A DNA stretch of 64,000 nucleotides, from positions 33,488 to 97,487 of the forward strand of contig JACRCN010000087.1 of NCBI GenBank assembly GCA_016219005.1, given 5' to 3'. A model generated the notes under the pieces. That model was given only the letters and a program-made list of their open reading frames with translations, was not told where the DNA came from and did no database searches. The stretch is from Deltaproteobacteria bacterium. GTDB taxonomy: Bacteria; Desulfobacterota; Desulfobacteria; Desulfobacterales; SpSt-501. Position 1 is the stretch's first letter, and the number at the start of each line of letters is the position of its first letter. This document shows, one piece after another, positions 37,059 to 46,408 of the stretch. Position numbers and translations under genes: made by a program.

Positions 37059-37452
37059 ACCATTCTCTCCTTTTCGACATGACGGCCTCGGGCATCGTCG
37101 TACGCGTGTGAATCACCGGCGGGAATGCGCCGTCGCTGCAATTTCACGTCCCTGCAGAATATATGGAATCGGATTTTGGTGTCAAGCAGCCTGCGGGAGG
37201 GCCGTCCGGCGCAGTCCCCGGAGCCAAGGGGCAGAAACGGCACCCGCTCGCCCGCCGGCTCCCAACAGCCCGGTGAAAGCCGTTAGCGCACGGCGCGAGA
37301 TCCCGACGATCAGATATTCAATTCGAGATGGATCGTCTTCGCGGGACTGAAACCGGCTGCATTGAAAAACCGGATGGATTGCCGGTCGTCTTATCCACCC
37401 GGTCCGCGATCCTTTCAACCCCTGCCTTGCGCGGGTGCCCGACGAATTCACC

Positions 37453-38727
37453 TTAATTCCGTCGGATGGTTTCCCTGACAAAACAGCCGGCCCCAAGGGC
37501 AATCAGGGAGCACACGAACAGGGCGGAAAACGCCTGTTGGTAACCGGCCAGCGTGAAAGCTCCATCGACCCGGCCCTGGCCTTCGAGCAGATATCCCAGG
37601 ACCGGTTGGAAGACGGCTCCGCCGGCAAACGGAAAAAGGTTCACCAGACCGGTGGCGGTTCCGGCCATTTGAACCGGAAAAAGCTCCTTGTTGGCGGTAA
37701 ACCCGATCACCACGATGGCACTGGAGAAGAGCCCCAGCCCGAAACACATCGCCACGAGCACCCCCGGGGTCACCTGGGCCGTCCGGAAAGCCAGCAGGGC
37801 GGTAATCCCCGCCGTGATGAGGCTGGACAGAACCAGGACCGGTTTGCGCGCCCGGAAGATGCTGTTGGAAACATAGCTCAACAGCGGGCTTCCCACCATC
37901 ATCCCGACCGCCAGCATGGACAACACATTCGCGGCCTGGTCCTTGCTCAACTGGTGGACCTGAATGAGGTACGGGCCGCCCCACAGACCGCCAAAGGAAA
38001 AAAACACGGCGCAATTGAAAAAGAACCAGACCGCCAGCGGCCAGAACGCCTTGCAGCCGACCACCCTGCGCATGCCCTCCCGGAGGGCGATGGGTTCGAC
38101 TTTGGACTGGAGATGTTCGGCCGGAGACGGCCAGCCGAGATCCGCCGGTCGATCGCGCACCACCATCCAGACCAGTGCGGCCAGGACCAAGGTGCAGGCC
38201 CCCACCACAGCAAACGACAGACGCCAGCCGATCCAGACGCTGAGCCAAGCCAGGGGGGCGGCGGCAATCAAGGACCCCAGCCCGCCGACGGCCATGAGGA
38301 TCCCCGTCATGACGGCGAACTCGTTCACCCGAAACCACTCGGCCAGAATTTTCATCGTCGGCACGAAGAGCATGGCCACGCCGACCCCGACCAGGGCCCG
38401 GCCGGCCAGGGCCCAGGCGGCCGATGGCGCAATCCCCAGCAGAACCGAACCGATAGAAGCCACCAGAAAGAAAATGGTGATGGTCTTCCTCGGCCCCCAG
38501 GAATCGGAGAGCAGACCGGCCGGCAGTTGCATGACGGCATAAGGGTAGAAGTAGGCCGCGGACAGGAGCCCCGTGAGCGTGCCGCCGGTCTTCAGGTCTT
38601 GCATCATGTCGACCGCAACGACGGCAGGGCACAATCGATGAAAATAGACGAGGATGTACCCGCCGGAGAGAACCCAGAAAATGATCCAGCGGTAGCGGAG
38701 AAATTTCGGCAGCGCGGAGTTGCCCAT
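37453..38727 (-). CDS. MFS transporter
   Basis: 12-TM pattern; LPAGLLSDSWGPRKTITIFFLVASIG MFS loop motif. Start at MGNSALP preferred. Confidence 0.88.
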   Translation of the reverse strand: MGNSALPKFLRYRWIIFWVLSGGYILVYFHRLCPAVVAVDMMQDLKTGGTLTGLLSAAYFYPYAVMQLPAGLLSDSWGPRKTITIFFLVASIGSVLLGIAPSAAWALAGRALVGVGVAMLFVPTMKILAEWFRVNEFAVMTGILMAVGGLGSLIAAAPLAWLSVWIGWRLSFAVVGACTLVLAALVWMVVRDRPADLGWPSPAEHLQSKVEPIALREGMRRVVGCKAFWPLAVWFFFNCAVFFSFGGLWGGPYLIQVHQLSKDQAANVLSMLAVGMMVGSPLLSYVSNSIFRARKPVLVLSSLITAGITALLAFRTAQVTPGVLVAMCFGLGLFSSAIVVIGFTANKELFPVQMAGTATGLVNLFPFAGGAVFQPVLGYLLEGQGRVDGAFTLAGYQQAFSALFVCSLIALGAGCFVRETIRRN

Positions 38728-38760
38728 GTTCGGATTCCGTTTCCCGTAAAGGGTAAACTT

Positions 38761-38967
38761 CACCGGGACATCGTCAAGGAGGGCCTGGTGGTGGTGGCAC
38801 AGGCGATCGGCGAATTCGCCGACTTCATCGGGCTGTTCATGGCGGCCATGTGGCGCATGGACGCCATCCCTATCATGCGGCGGAACTGGCCCCTCATCGC
38901 CCGGATCGGCTCGATCTACCCCTGGACCACCTGTAAACGCGGAGAACGGATCAGACTAGAATCATGA
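38761..38967 (+). pseudogene. Possible gene remnant (coding-like frame without start)
   Basis: In-frame HRDIVKEGLVVVAQAIGEFADFIGLFMAAMWRMDAIPIMRRNWPLIARIGSIYPWTTCKRGERIRLES with coding-like third positions, in an otherwise non-coding gap, followed by a palindrome. Confidence 0.35.
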
Positions 38968-38995
38968 TAGCGTCGCTGACGCCATCATGATTCTA
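38957..38995. other. Long interrupted palindrome (hairpin)
   Basis: TAGAATCATGAT-A-GCGTC-GCT-GACGC-C-ATCATGATTCTA: 12 bp and 5 bp stems separated by one mismatch. Confidence 0.8.
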
Positions 38996-38998
38996 AAG

Positions 38999-39391
38999 TC
39001 ATCCCACGTGCCAGAGGCCCTTTTCGAGCAGCACCGCCTTCAGCGTTTTCAGGGCCTGGTTGGCCGAGGGGACACCGCCGTAGACGATCGTCTGAAAAAT
39101 GACCTCGGCGATTTCCGCCGGCGTGCAGCCGACATTCAGCGCCGCCTGGATGTGCAGCTTGAGCTCATCCGGCCGCGAAAGCACGGTCAGGCAGGCCACG
39201 GTGACAAGTTGCCGGGTCGGGTGGGGAATTTTTTCGCGGGCGTACATCTGACCGGTGATGAAGAGGGACAAATCCTTGGCGAGGTCCTTGTCAAAGGCCT
39301 TCCAGAGATCGAAGGGCCGCTCGTCCTTCACGCCTTTGAAATAGAGATCCGCCGTCTTCCGGGTCTTCTCGATGAGTTCTTTGTCCGCCAT
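38999..39391 (-). CDS. Carboxymuconolactone decarboxylase-family protein
   Basis: RQLVTVACLTVLSRPDELKLHIQAALNVGCTPAEIAEVIFQTIVYGGVPSANQAL. Confidence 0.88.
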   Translation of the reverse strand: MADKELIEKTRKTADLYFKGVKDERPFDLWKAFDKDLAKDLSLFITGQMYAREKIPHPTRQLVTVACLTVLSRPDELKLHIQAALNVGCTPAEIAEVIFQTIVYGGVPSANQALKTLKAVLLEKGLWHVG

Positions 39392-39415
39392 AACTTTCCC
39401 CCCGCAGCCGAGCAG

Positions 39416-41065
39416 CTAAACGATTGAATAATTGGGGCCCCCGCCCCCCTCCGGGCAGGTCCAGATGATATTATTGAAGGGGTCCTTGATCTCGCAGGTC
39501 TTGCAGTGCAGGCAGTTGGAGGGCGTGAGTTTCAGGCGCCGTCGGCCCCCTTCTTCCTGGATCATCTCGTAAACCTGCCCCGGGCAGAACCGGGTGCAGG
39601 GGCTGCGGAACGTCTCCCAGCAACGCGTCACGCACAATTCCTTGTCGGGGATGAGCAGATGGCAGGGTTGATCCTCCTCGTGCTTGGTGCCGGAAAGATA
39701 CACGCCGGTAAGCTTGTCCAGGTAGAGTTTGCCGTCGTGATCCTGAACCTGGGTGGACGGCCTAAAGCGGCCCGCCTGCAGGGTAGAGGCATCGTCGGTG
39801 ATGTTCATCGGATCGACGAATCCGCGGCCGCCGGTGACGAACTGGGCGCCCAGGGTGATGAATTTGGCAATCCCTTTCTGGGACAGGGCTTGACCGAAAT
39901 TGCGGGCGGCATAAAGCTCGTTTCTGATCCAGCTGCCCTCCACCTTGACGCGGTAGTCCCCGAGAGTTGCGGCGGAAACATCGCCTTTCCCAACGGCCGT
40001 CAGAATCGTCTCGGCTGCCAGCATGCCGGATTTCATGGCGGTGTGGATGCCTTTCAGCCGCTGTACGTTCAACATGGAGGCGCTGTCGCCGACGAACAGC
40101 GCCCCGTCGACGGCCAGTTGCGGCATGGTGTACAGCCCGCCGGCCGCCAGCGTCTTAGCGCCCTGCTGAAGCACCTTGCCGTGGCGGATGATATCTGCGA
40201 TCAGCGGATGCTTCTTGAACCTCAGAAATTCTTGGTAGGGCTCGAGCCCGGGGTCTTCATAATCCAGACCGACCACCAATCCCAGGGACACCCGGTTTTC
40301 CTTCATCCGGTAAAGGAACCCTCCGCCTTTGGTGTTCAGCCCCAGGGGATACCCGAAGGTGTGCAGCACCGTGAAGGGCGAGGCTAAAAAGGGGCTCGCG
40401 GCCGGAATTTCGATCACTTCCTTGACCGCGGTTTCGAAGACCTGGGGCATCCGGCCCGCAAAAATGCCGAGTTTCTTGCCGACCTCGCGGATCAGGCTCC
40501 CCTTGGGCCCCTCGCCGAAGACCGTCACCTTGCCCAGCAAGTCGACCCCCGGCTCGAAATTGGACTTCGGCTTGCCGTCCTTGTTGACGCCCTTGTCGCC
40601 TGTGCGCACGCCGATCACCCGTCGCCCGGCTTCGTCGTACAGGGCCTCCACGCCGGCAAACCCGGGAAAGATGTTCACCCCCAACTCCTCGGCGATGGTC
40701 CCGAGCCACGCGCAGAACCTGGAGAGGCTGATGATGAAACATCCCTCGTTATGCATGCTGGGGGGCGCGTAAGGCAGCCGCAACTGGCCGGTCGCTGTCA
40801 GATAGAACACGCCATCGCGCAAGTCCGTTTCCTCGATCGGGCAGCCCTTCTCGCGGAAATCCGGCATCAGATCTATCAGCGCCTTGGGGTCCAGCACGGC
40901 CCCGCTCAAGGAATGGGCGCCGATCGATTCGCCCTTTTCGATGATGCAGACCTCGATTTCACGGCCTTGCTGCTGAGCGAGTTTCTTCAGGTGGATGGCC
41001 CCAGCCAGGTTGGCCGGCCCCGCGCCCACAAAGAGAACGTCGAATTCCAGCTGTTCCCGTTCCAT
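39416..41065 (-). CDS. Electron transfer flavoprotein-ubiquinone oxidoreductase
   Basis: VLFVGAGPANLAGAIHL FAD motif, C-terminal CxxxxC-type 4Fe-4S cluster region (NCLHCKTCEIKDPFNNIIWTCPEGGGGPNY). Confidence 0.96.
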   Translation of the reverse strand: MEREQLEFDVLFVGAGPANLAGAIHLKKLAQQQGREIEVCIIEKGESIGAHSLSGAVLDPKALIDLMPDFREKGCPIEETDLRDGVFYLTATGQLRLPYAPPSMHNEGCFIISLSRFCAWLGTIAEELGVNIFPGFAGVEALYDEAGRRVIGVRTGDKGVNKDGKPKSNFEPGVDLLGKVTVFGEGPKGSLIREVGKKLGIFAGRMPQVFETAVKEVIEIPAASPFLASPFTVLHTFGYPLGLNTKGGGFLYRMKENRVSLGLVVGLDYEDPGLEPYQEFLRFKKHPLIADIIRHGKVLQQGAKTLAAGGLYTMPQLAVDGALFVGDSASMLNVQRLKGIHTAMKSGMLAAETILTAVGKGDVSAATLGDYRVKVEGSWIRNELYAARNFGQALSQKGIAKFITLGAQFVTGGRGFVDPMNITDDASTLQAGRFRPSTQVQDHDGKLYLDKLTGVYLSGTKHEEDQPCHLLIPDKELCVTRCWETFRSPCTRFCPGQVYEMIQEEGGRRRLKLTPSNCLHCKTCEIKDPFNNIIWTCPEGGGGPNYSIV

Positions 41066-41261
41066 GTTCACTTTCCTGCGCCGCTTCAATGCCAATGGCT
41101 GAATAAATCAATACATCGTCGCTTGCATGCGCAAATAAACGACTTCGTGCAAAGTCCCAAATCCAAGGCACGCAATCCCCGCGGTACGAGGCATACGATC
41201 GCTACGCCGCAGTGCCTGCGGGGTGCGGGGCAATGCCGGGGGCGGACTATCAGCGAAGTCG

Positions 41262-42233
41262 TCAAGATCTTATCTTTTTGACCGCTTCCGTCACCTCCGG
41301 CAGGATCTGGAAGATGTCGCCGACCACGCCGAAATCAGCCTTGGAAAATACAGGTGCTTCCGGATCCTTGTTGATCGCCACAATTACTTTGGCAGTCGAC
41401 ATGCCGGCCAGGTGCTGGATGGCGCCGGAGATGCCGCAGGCGATATAAAGCGCGGGCGAGACCACCTTGCCGGTCTGGCCCACTTGATCGGCGTGCTTGC
41501 GCCAGCCCTCATCCACGGCGGAACGCGAGGCCCCCACGGCGCCGTCCATGGCCGCGGCCAGGTCCTCGATCGGCTTGAAATTGCCGCCCGTGCCGCGGCC
41601 TCCGGAAACGATGACCTCGGCCTCGGTCAGTTCGACCTTGCCGCCGGAGTCCATCACCTTCTCAACCACCTCGGTCTTGACTTCCCCGAGCCGGACCGCC
41701 GGCTTCTCAACGGCCGACTCCCGCGCGATCTCGATGATGCTCATGACGTTGGGCCGCACGGCAATGATCTGGGGCGCGCCCTGGATCTGCACGTCGGCGA
41801 AGATCTTCCCGCCGAACATCGGCCGCGTGCAGGTGATGGCGCCGTTCTGAACCGACACGGCGGTGCAGTCCATGGCGAGCCCCGCGTCCAGCCGGGCAGC
41901 CAGGCGCGCGCACAGGTCCTTGCCCTGCGCCGAGGCCCCGGCGATCAGGACCGCCGGGGACAGGGACTTGACCAAATCGGCGACGACGTTCGTGTAAGCG
42001 TCGGTGCGGTAGTCCGCGAGACCTGGGTCGTCCAGCACGACGATCTTGTCCGGACCGTGCTTTTTAATCTCCGCGGCCAGAGCCTCGACGCCCGAGCCGA
42101 TGATGACGGCCGTCAGCGGGCAGGATAGCCCGTCGGCCAAACGCCGGCCAGCGCTCACCACTTCGTAAGACACCTTGCGGAACTTCCCGTCCCGCTGTTC
42201 GGTGATTGCAATCACACCCTGTGCCATATCCAT
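41262..42233 (-). CDS. etfA: Electron transfer flavoprotein alpha subunit
   Basis: VIVSGGRGTGG..., GQTGKVVSPALYIACGISGAIQHLAGM...IVAINKDPEAPVFSKADFGVVGD. Confidence 0.96.
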   Translation of the reverse strand: MDMAQGVIAITEQRDGKFRKVSYEVVSAGRRLADGLSCPLTAVIIGSGVEALAAEIKKHGPDKIVVLDDPGLADYRTDAYTNVVADLVKSLSPAVLIAGASAQGKDLCARLAARLDAGLAMDCTAVSVQNGAITCTRPMFGGKIFADVQIQGAPQIIAVRPNVMSIIEIARESAVEKPAVRLGEVKTEVVEKVMDSGGKVELTEAEVIVSGGRGTGGNFKPIEDLAAAMDGAVGASRSAVDEGWRKHADQVGQTGKVVSPALYIACGISGAIQHLAGMSTAKVIVAINKDPEAPVFSKADFGVVGDIFQILPEVTEAVKKIRS

Positions 42234-42252
42234 CTCCTTTCCGGGAACCCGG

Positions 42253-43041
42253 TCAGATCAGTTTCGCTTCTTCGTGCAGAATCCGGACCAGCTCCGCGGC
42301 GATCGCCTGAGGCGTCTCCGCCTGGATCATGCGCACGGCCTTGCGCTCCGGCGGCAGCCGCAGCGCCTTGACGACCACCTTGCGGTGAGCGGCGCCGACC
42401 GCGGCGGGGTCCAGGCCCAGGTCTGCGAGGGTCTTTGCCTCCAGGGGCTTCTTCTTGGCTTTCATGATGCCGGGAAGCGAAGCGTAGCGGGGTTCGTTCA
42501 AACCGCGCTGCGTCGTAAAAAGAGCCGGGAGCGTGGCTTCCACCACCACGGTGCCGCCCTCCACGGCGCGTTGACAGCGGATCTTGCCGTCGAGGATTTC
42601 GGCCTTGGCCACGAGCGACACGTGCGGGATGCCGAGCAACTCGGCCACGGCCGCGCCGACCTGGTAATTGTCCTCATCCACCGCCCGCTGTCCGGCGATG
42701 ATCAGGTGGAACGGGATGGCCTTGACGGCGGCGGCCAGGATCTTGGCGGTGGCCAGGGAATCGCTGCCTTCCGCCAGGGGGTCATTGATGTGGATACCCT
42801 TGTCCGCGCCCATGGCAAGTGCCGTGCGGATGGTCTCCTGGGTCTTCTGGGGCCCCACTGACACGATGGTGACACTGCCGCCCTTGGCCTCCTTGATGCG
42901 CAGGGCCTCTTCGACGGCGAGTTCGTCGTAGGGGTTCATGACCCACTTGATGTCATCCTTCTTGATGGAGGCGCCGTCGCCCGCGATCTGGACCAAAGAC
43001 TCCGTGTCTGGCACCTGTTTGACTAAAACAACGATATCCAT
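42253..43041 (-). CDS. etfB: Electron transfer flavoprotein beta subunit
   Basis: VVLVKQVPDTE, MNPYDELAVEEALRIKE, GQRAVDEDNYQVGAAVAELLGIPHV. Confidence 0.96.
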   Translation of the reverse strand: MDIVVLVKQVPDTESLVQIAGDGASIKKDDIKWVMNPYDELAVEEALRIKEAKGGSVTIVSVGPQKTQETIRTALAMGADKGIHINDPLAEGSDSLATAKILAAAVKAIPFHLIIAGQRAVDEDNYQVGAAVAELLGIPHVSLVAKAEILDGKIRCQRAVEGGTVVVEATLPALFTTQRGLNEPRYASLPGIMKAKKKPLEAKTLADLGLDPAAVGAAHRKVVVKALRLPPERKAVRMIQAETPQAIAAELVRILHEEAKLI

Positions 43042-43069
43042 GCTTGACTCCTTTCCCGATCAGGTGGAC

Positions 43070-44233
43070 TTATCGGTTCGCCTTGCGGATGCCGAGCTGG
43101 TCGAGGGCAATGATCCACTTGCAGATGTTGGCCGAGCCCTCGACCATGGTGTAGGTCGGCGCATCGCGGAAATAGCGCGCCACCGGGTACTCGGTCGAGT
43201 AGCCGTAGGCGCCCAGAATGCGCATGGCGTAGTTGGCGCACTTGCTGGCGACCTCGCCGGCGAAATATTTGGCCTGAGCGACGTCCAGGCCGTTGTCCAG
43301 CCGGCCCTGGTCCTTGGCCCAGGCGGCCCTGTAGACCAGCAGGCGGGCGGCCTCGATTTCGGCCGACATCTGCGCGATCAGGTCCTGGTTCATCTGGAAC
43401 TCGCCGATCCTTTTGCCGAACTGCTTGCGGTCGTTGCAGTATTTGATCGCGGCATCCAGGCAGGCCTGGGCCAGCCCCACGGCGCCGGCCGCCGCCGAAA
43501 GCCGGGTCTGGTTGAGCGAGCTGAACACGATCTTGGCCCCGTCGCCCGGCGCCCCCAGGAGGTTTTCCTTGGGCAGGCGGCAGTCCGTCAGAAAGACTTC
43601 GCCGGTGGGCGAGGAATGCGAGCCCATCTTGTCCAACTGGGAGGTCTTGACACCGTTGAAGTTCTTCGGTTCCAGCACGAAGGCCGAAAGCCCCCTGGAT
43701 TCCTTCGCGCGGTCCGTGTAGGCATAGTAGATGAGCACGTCGGCCACGTGGGCGTTGGAGATCCAGGTCTTGGAGCCGTTCAGCAGCCAGTGGTCGCCCT
43801 TGTCCTCGGCGTTGGACTGCATGGCCATGACGTCCGAGCCGGCGTCGGGCTCGGTGATGGCGAAGCCGCCCACGTACTCGGCGCTCACGAGCTTGGATAT
43901 GTATTTCTTCCGCAACGCCTCGCTGCCGTATTTGAAGATGGTGTAAGCGCAGCCGAGGGTCTGCATGTTGACCTGCACTCTCAGGGAGCTTGAGGCCCGG
44001 GCAATTTCCTCGGTGACGATCATGGCCGCCATGAACCCCATGCCCTCCCCGCCATATTCCTCGGGAATGACGGTCCCGAAAAAGCCGAGTTCCCCCATGG
44101 GCCTGAGGGCTTCCTTATACGGGAAGTGGTGTTTGCTGTCCCATTCATCGGCGTTGGGCGCAATCTTTTTTTCCGCGAATTCGCGGACGGCCTTGCGAAG
44201 CATTTCGAGTTCTTTAGATAGCGCAAAATCCAT
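43070..44233 (-). CDS. Acyl-CoA dehydrogenase (possibly glutaryl-CoA dehydrogenase-like)
   Basis: GFAITEPDAGSDV, DRKQFGKRIGEFQMNQ, ILGAYGYSTEYPVARYFRDAPTYTMVEGSANICKWIIALDQLG. Confidence 0.93.
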   Translation of the reverse strand: MDFALSKELEMLRKAVREFAEKKIAPNADEWDSKHHFPYKEALRPMGELGFFGTVIPEEYGGEGMGFMAAMIVTEEIARASSSLRVQVNMQTLGCAYTIFKYGSEALRKKYISKLVSAEYVGGFAITEPDAGSDVMAMQSNAEDKGDHWLLNGSKTWISNAHVADVLIYYAYTDRAKESRGLSAFVLEPKNFNGVKTSQLDKMGSHSSPTGEVFLTDCRLPKENLLGAPGDGAKIVFSSLNQTRLSAAAGAVGLAQACLDAAIKYCNDRKQFGKRIGEFQMNQDLIAQMSAEIEAARLLVYRAAWAKDQGRLDNGLDVAQAKYFAGEVASKCANYAMRILGAYGYSTEYPVARYFRDAPTYTMVEGSANICKWIIALDQLGIRKANR

Positions 44234-44451
44234 CGGTCGTTCTCCTCCCTCTGATTTGGCCGGTCACAGCCTGAGTGCGGCAACACATTGCGGGCGATCA
44301 TAGCGGGATGAACGGCTAAAATCAATAGTCAAACAGGCGTCCGCGCAGCACCGGCGGGCGGTCTCGATGCGGGGCGCCGCCGCTGCCGGCGGGGCCCGGA
44401 ATTCACTCCGGCCCCGCCCGAAAAGAACAGAATCGTCCAGCTCAGGCGGAG

Positions 44452-45777
44452 TCACAGGGCGGGAATGCTGCTGTCTATGGCCTCCCAGAAGCCCATGGCC
44501 TTGGGCAGCCACAGGACCACGTCCGGCAGATAGGTCATCATGAAGAGAACGGCGAGTTGAATGACCAGAAAGGGGATCACGGCTTTGGTAACGTAAATGA
44601 TGTCCTTGTTGGCCATGGCACCGGTGATGTACATACTGACTCCCACGGGCGGGGTGCAGTAGCCGATAGCCAGATTCACCGTCATGAGCAGCCCGAAATG
44701 CATGAAATCGATGTCGAAGGTGGGCAGCAGCGGGATGATCACCGGCCCGATGATCAGGGTGGCGGAGATCACGTCCATGAACATGCCCACCACCAGCAGA
44801 AAAAGGTTGATCACCATCAGGAATGTCCAACCGGAGTGAATGTGTGCGATCACCGCCTCGGCGATCTTGCCCGGAACGTTTTCAAAGGTCAGGTAGCGAC
44901 CGAAACAGGTGGCGCCGGCCACGATGATGAGCAACGTCGCCGAGGTCACGGCCGAGCCGACAATGACTTTCTTCACATCCCTGAACTTCATGGATTTGTG
45001 GATGATAAGTTCCACAAAGAAGGCGTACATGCACGCCACCACGGCGGCTTCGTTGGCCGTGAACACGCCGGAGAAAGTACCCACGAAAATGATCACCGGC
45101 AGCATGAGCGACCAGAACCCTTCCTTGAATACCGTCACCACCTCCCCGAAGCTCGGAACCGGCATGCGCACGATCGTCTGCGAGTCCTTGAACAGAAAAT
45201 AAGTGTAAATGCAAGTGAACCCCATGATGAAAATGCCCGGGATGAACCCGGTCAGAAACAGGCCCTGCAGCGAGACATTGGTGATCATGGCATAGAGGAT
45301 CATGCTGATGCTGGGAGGAATGATGATCCCCAGGTTGGGCGCGGTGGTCATCAACCCGACGCTGTATTTTTCAGAATAGCCGTTCTTGATCAAGGCCGGG
45401 ATCATGAACCCGCCCAGCGCCACGACCGTGGCCACCGTGGAACCGGAAATTGCGCCGAAAAGCCCGCATCCCAGACACCCGGCCATGCCCAGCCCGCCGG
45501 GCAGCCAGCTCACCAGGGTGTTGACCATTTTGATGAGCTTCTCCACGATGGTACCGGCAGTCATGATGTTGCCGCACAGGATGAAGAACAGCACGACCAC
45601 AAGGGCGAAGTTGTCCATGCTTTTGAAAAAGCTCTGCACGAGCATCAGGGTCTGGGTTTCCGGCGCGAAAAAGACAAACCCTAAAATGCCCGTGAAGAAA
45701 AGGCTCATGTAAACCGGAACGTAGGCCGCCATGGCCCCCATCAGCAGCAGCAGGATGATGATCACACTGGTGTCCAT
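44452..45777 (-). CDS. dctM: TRAP transporter large permease DctM
   Basis: GLFGAISGSTVATVVALGGFMIPALIKNGYSEKYSVGLMTTAPNLGIIIPPSI; VNLAIGYCTPPVGVSMY. Confidence 0.95.
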   Translation of the reverse strand: MDTSVIIILLLLMGAMAAYVPVYMSLFFTGILGFVFFAPETQTLMLVQSFFKSMDNFALVVVLFFILCGNIMTAGTIVEKLIKMVNTLVSWLPGGLGMAGCLGCGLFGAISGSTVATVVALGGFMIPALIKNGYSEKYSVGLMTTAPNLGIIIPPSISMILYAMITNVSLQGLFLTGFIPGIFIMGFTCIYTYFLFKDSQTIVRMPVPSFGEVVTVFKEGFWSLMLPVIIFVGTFSGVFTANEAAVVACMYAFFVELIIHKSMKFRDVKKVIVGSAVTSATLLIIVAGATCFGRYLTFENVPGKIAEAVIAHIHSGWTFLMVINLFLLVVGMFMDVISATLIIGPVIIPLLPTFDIDFMHFGLLMTVNLAIGYCTPPVGVSMYITGAMANKDIIYVTKAVIPFLVIQLAVLFMMTYLPDVVLWLPKAMGFWEAIDSSIPAL

Positions 45778-45826
45778 AACAAGGCGGTTCCTTTATCAGC
45801 CGGTAGGCTTCATTTTGCGCTCTGCA

Positions 45827-46330
45827 TCAGCGCTTGATTTGAGCACGCTGGTTGAGGATGATATCCTCGCGCATCACGATGAGCAGGCGCATGATCATCA
45901 GGACGCCCATCAAAGGCAAGGTTGCGTAAAGATAGACGGTGGGGATCTGCAGGATCAATGTGGACTGGTTGCTTTCCACCTGCATGGCACACATCTGATA
46001 GCCGAAATAAATCATCACGGCGGCAAACACCAGGTTGACCCCATAGCTCAGCATGGCAAACGGAAATTTGAGCACGGGCACCAGTTGCACGAGTGCGTCG
46101 ATACGGACGGTCGAACGGTTTTTGACGGCCACACTGCAGCCGATGAATGTCGTGTAGAGGATGACCTCCCGGACCAACTCCTCGGACCAGGCCAGGGAGT
46201 AGGAAAAGACGTAGCGCAGAATCACGTTGAAAAAAAGCGACACCATGGCTACCAGGACGGTGATGAACAACGTCCACTCCTCGAAAACCGTGAGCACCTT
46301 GTCCACAACTGCAATTAGCTTTGTCATCAT
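45827..46330 (-). CDS. dctQ: TRAP transporter small permease DctQ
   Basis: Four TM, VILRYVFSYSLAWSEELVREVILYTTFIGCSVAVKN. Confidence 0.93.
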   Translation of the reverse strand: MMTKLIAVVDKVLTVFEEWTLFITVLVAMVSLFFNVILRYVFSYSLAWSEELVREVILYTTFIGCSVAVKNRSTVRIDALVQLVPVLKFPFAMLSYGVNLVFAAVMIYFGYQMCAMQVESNQSTLILQIPTVYLYATLPLMGVLMIMRLLIVMREDIILNQRAQIKR

Positions 46331-46363
46331 CGTTCCTGAGCAAAAAAGGTGGCGGGCATGTAA

Positions 46364-46384
46364 AGGGGGGCTTTAAGCCCCCCT
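46364..46384 (-). other. dctP-dctQ intergenic hairpin
   Basis: AGGGGGGCTTTAAGCCCCCCT palindrome with no U-tract, between dctP and dctQ. Confidence 0.8.
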
Positions 46385-46408
46385 GTTGTCTCAGCGGTTC
46401 AGCATGGG

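Noticed and set aside
37060-37450. Short minus-strand ORF between the ACT gene and the MFS gene
   Set aside because: No recognisable domain, Arg/Ala/Gly-rich, no clear RBS.
37435-38757. Long plus-strand ORF (510 aa) opposite the MFS gene
   Set aside because: Low-complexity His/Gly/Pro/Gln-rich translation antisense to a clear MFS transporter; high-GC artefact. Only the 3' tail beyond the MFS start is retained as a possible remnant.
44388-44418. GGCGGGGCC/GGCCCCGCC hairpin downstream of dctM
   Set aside because: Strong stem but bulged loop and no U-tract; could be a processing or stability hairpin, insufficient to call.
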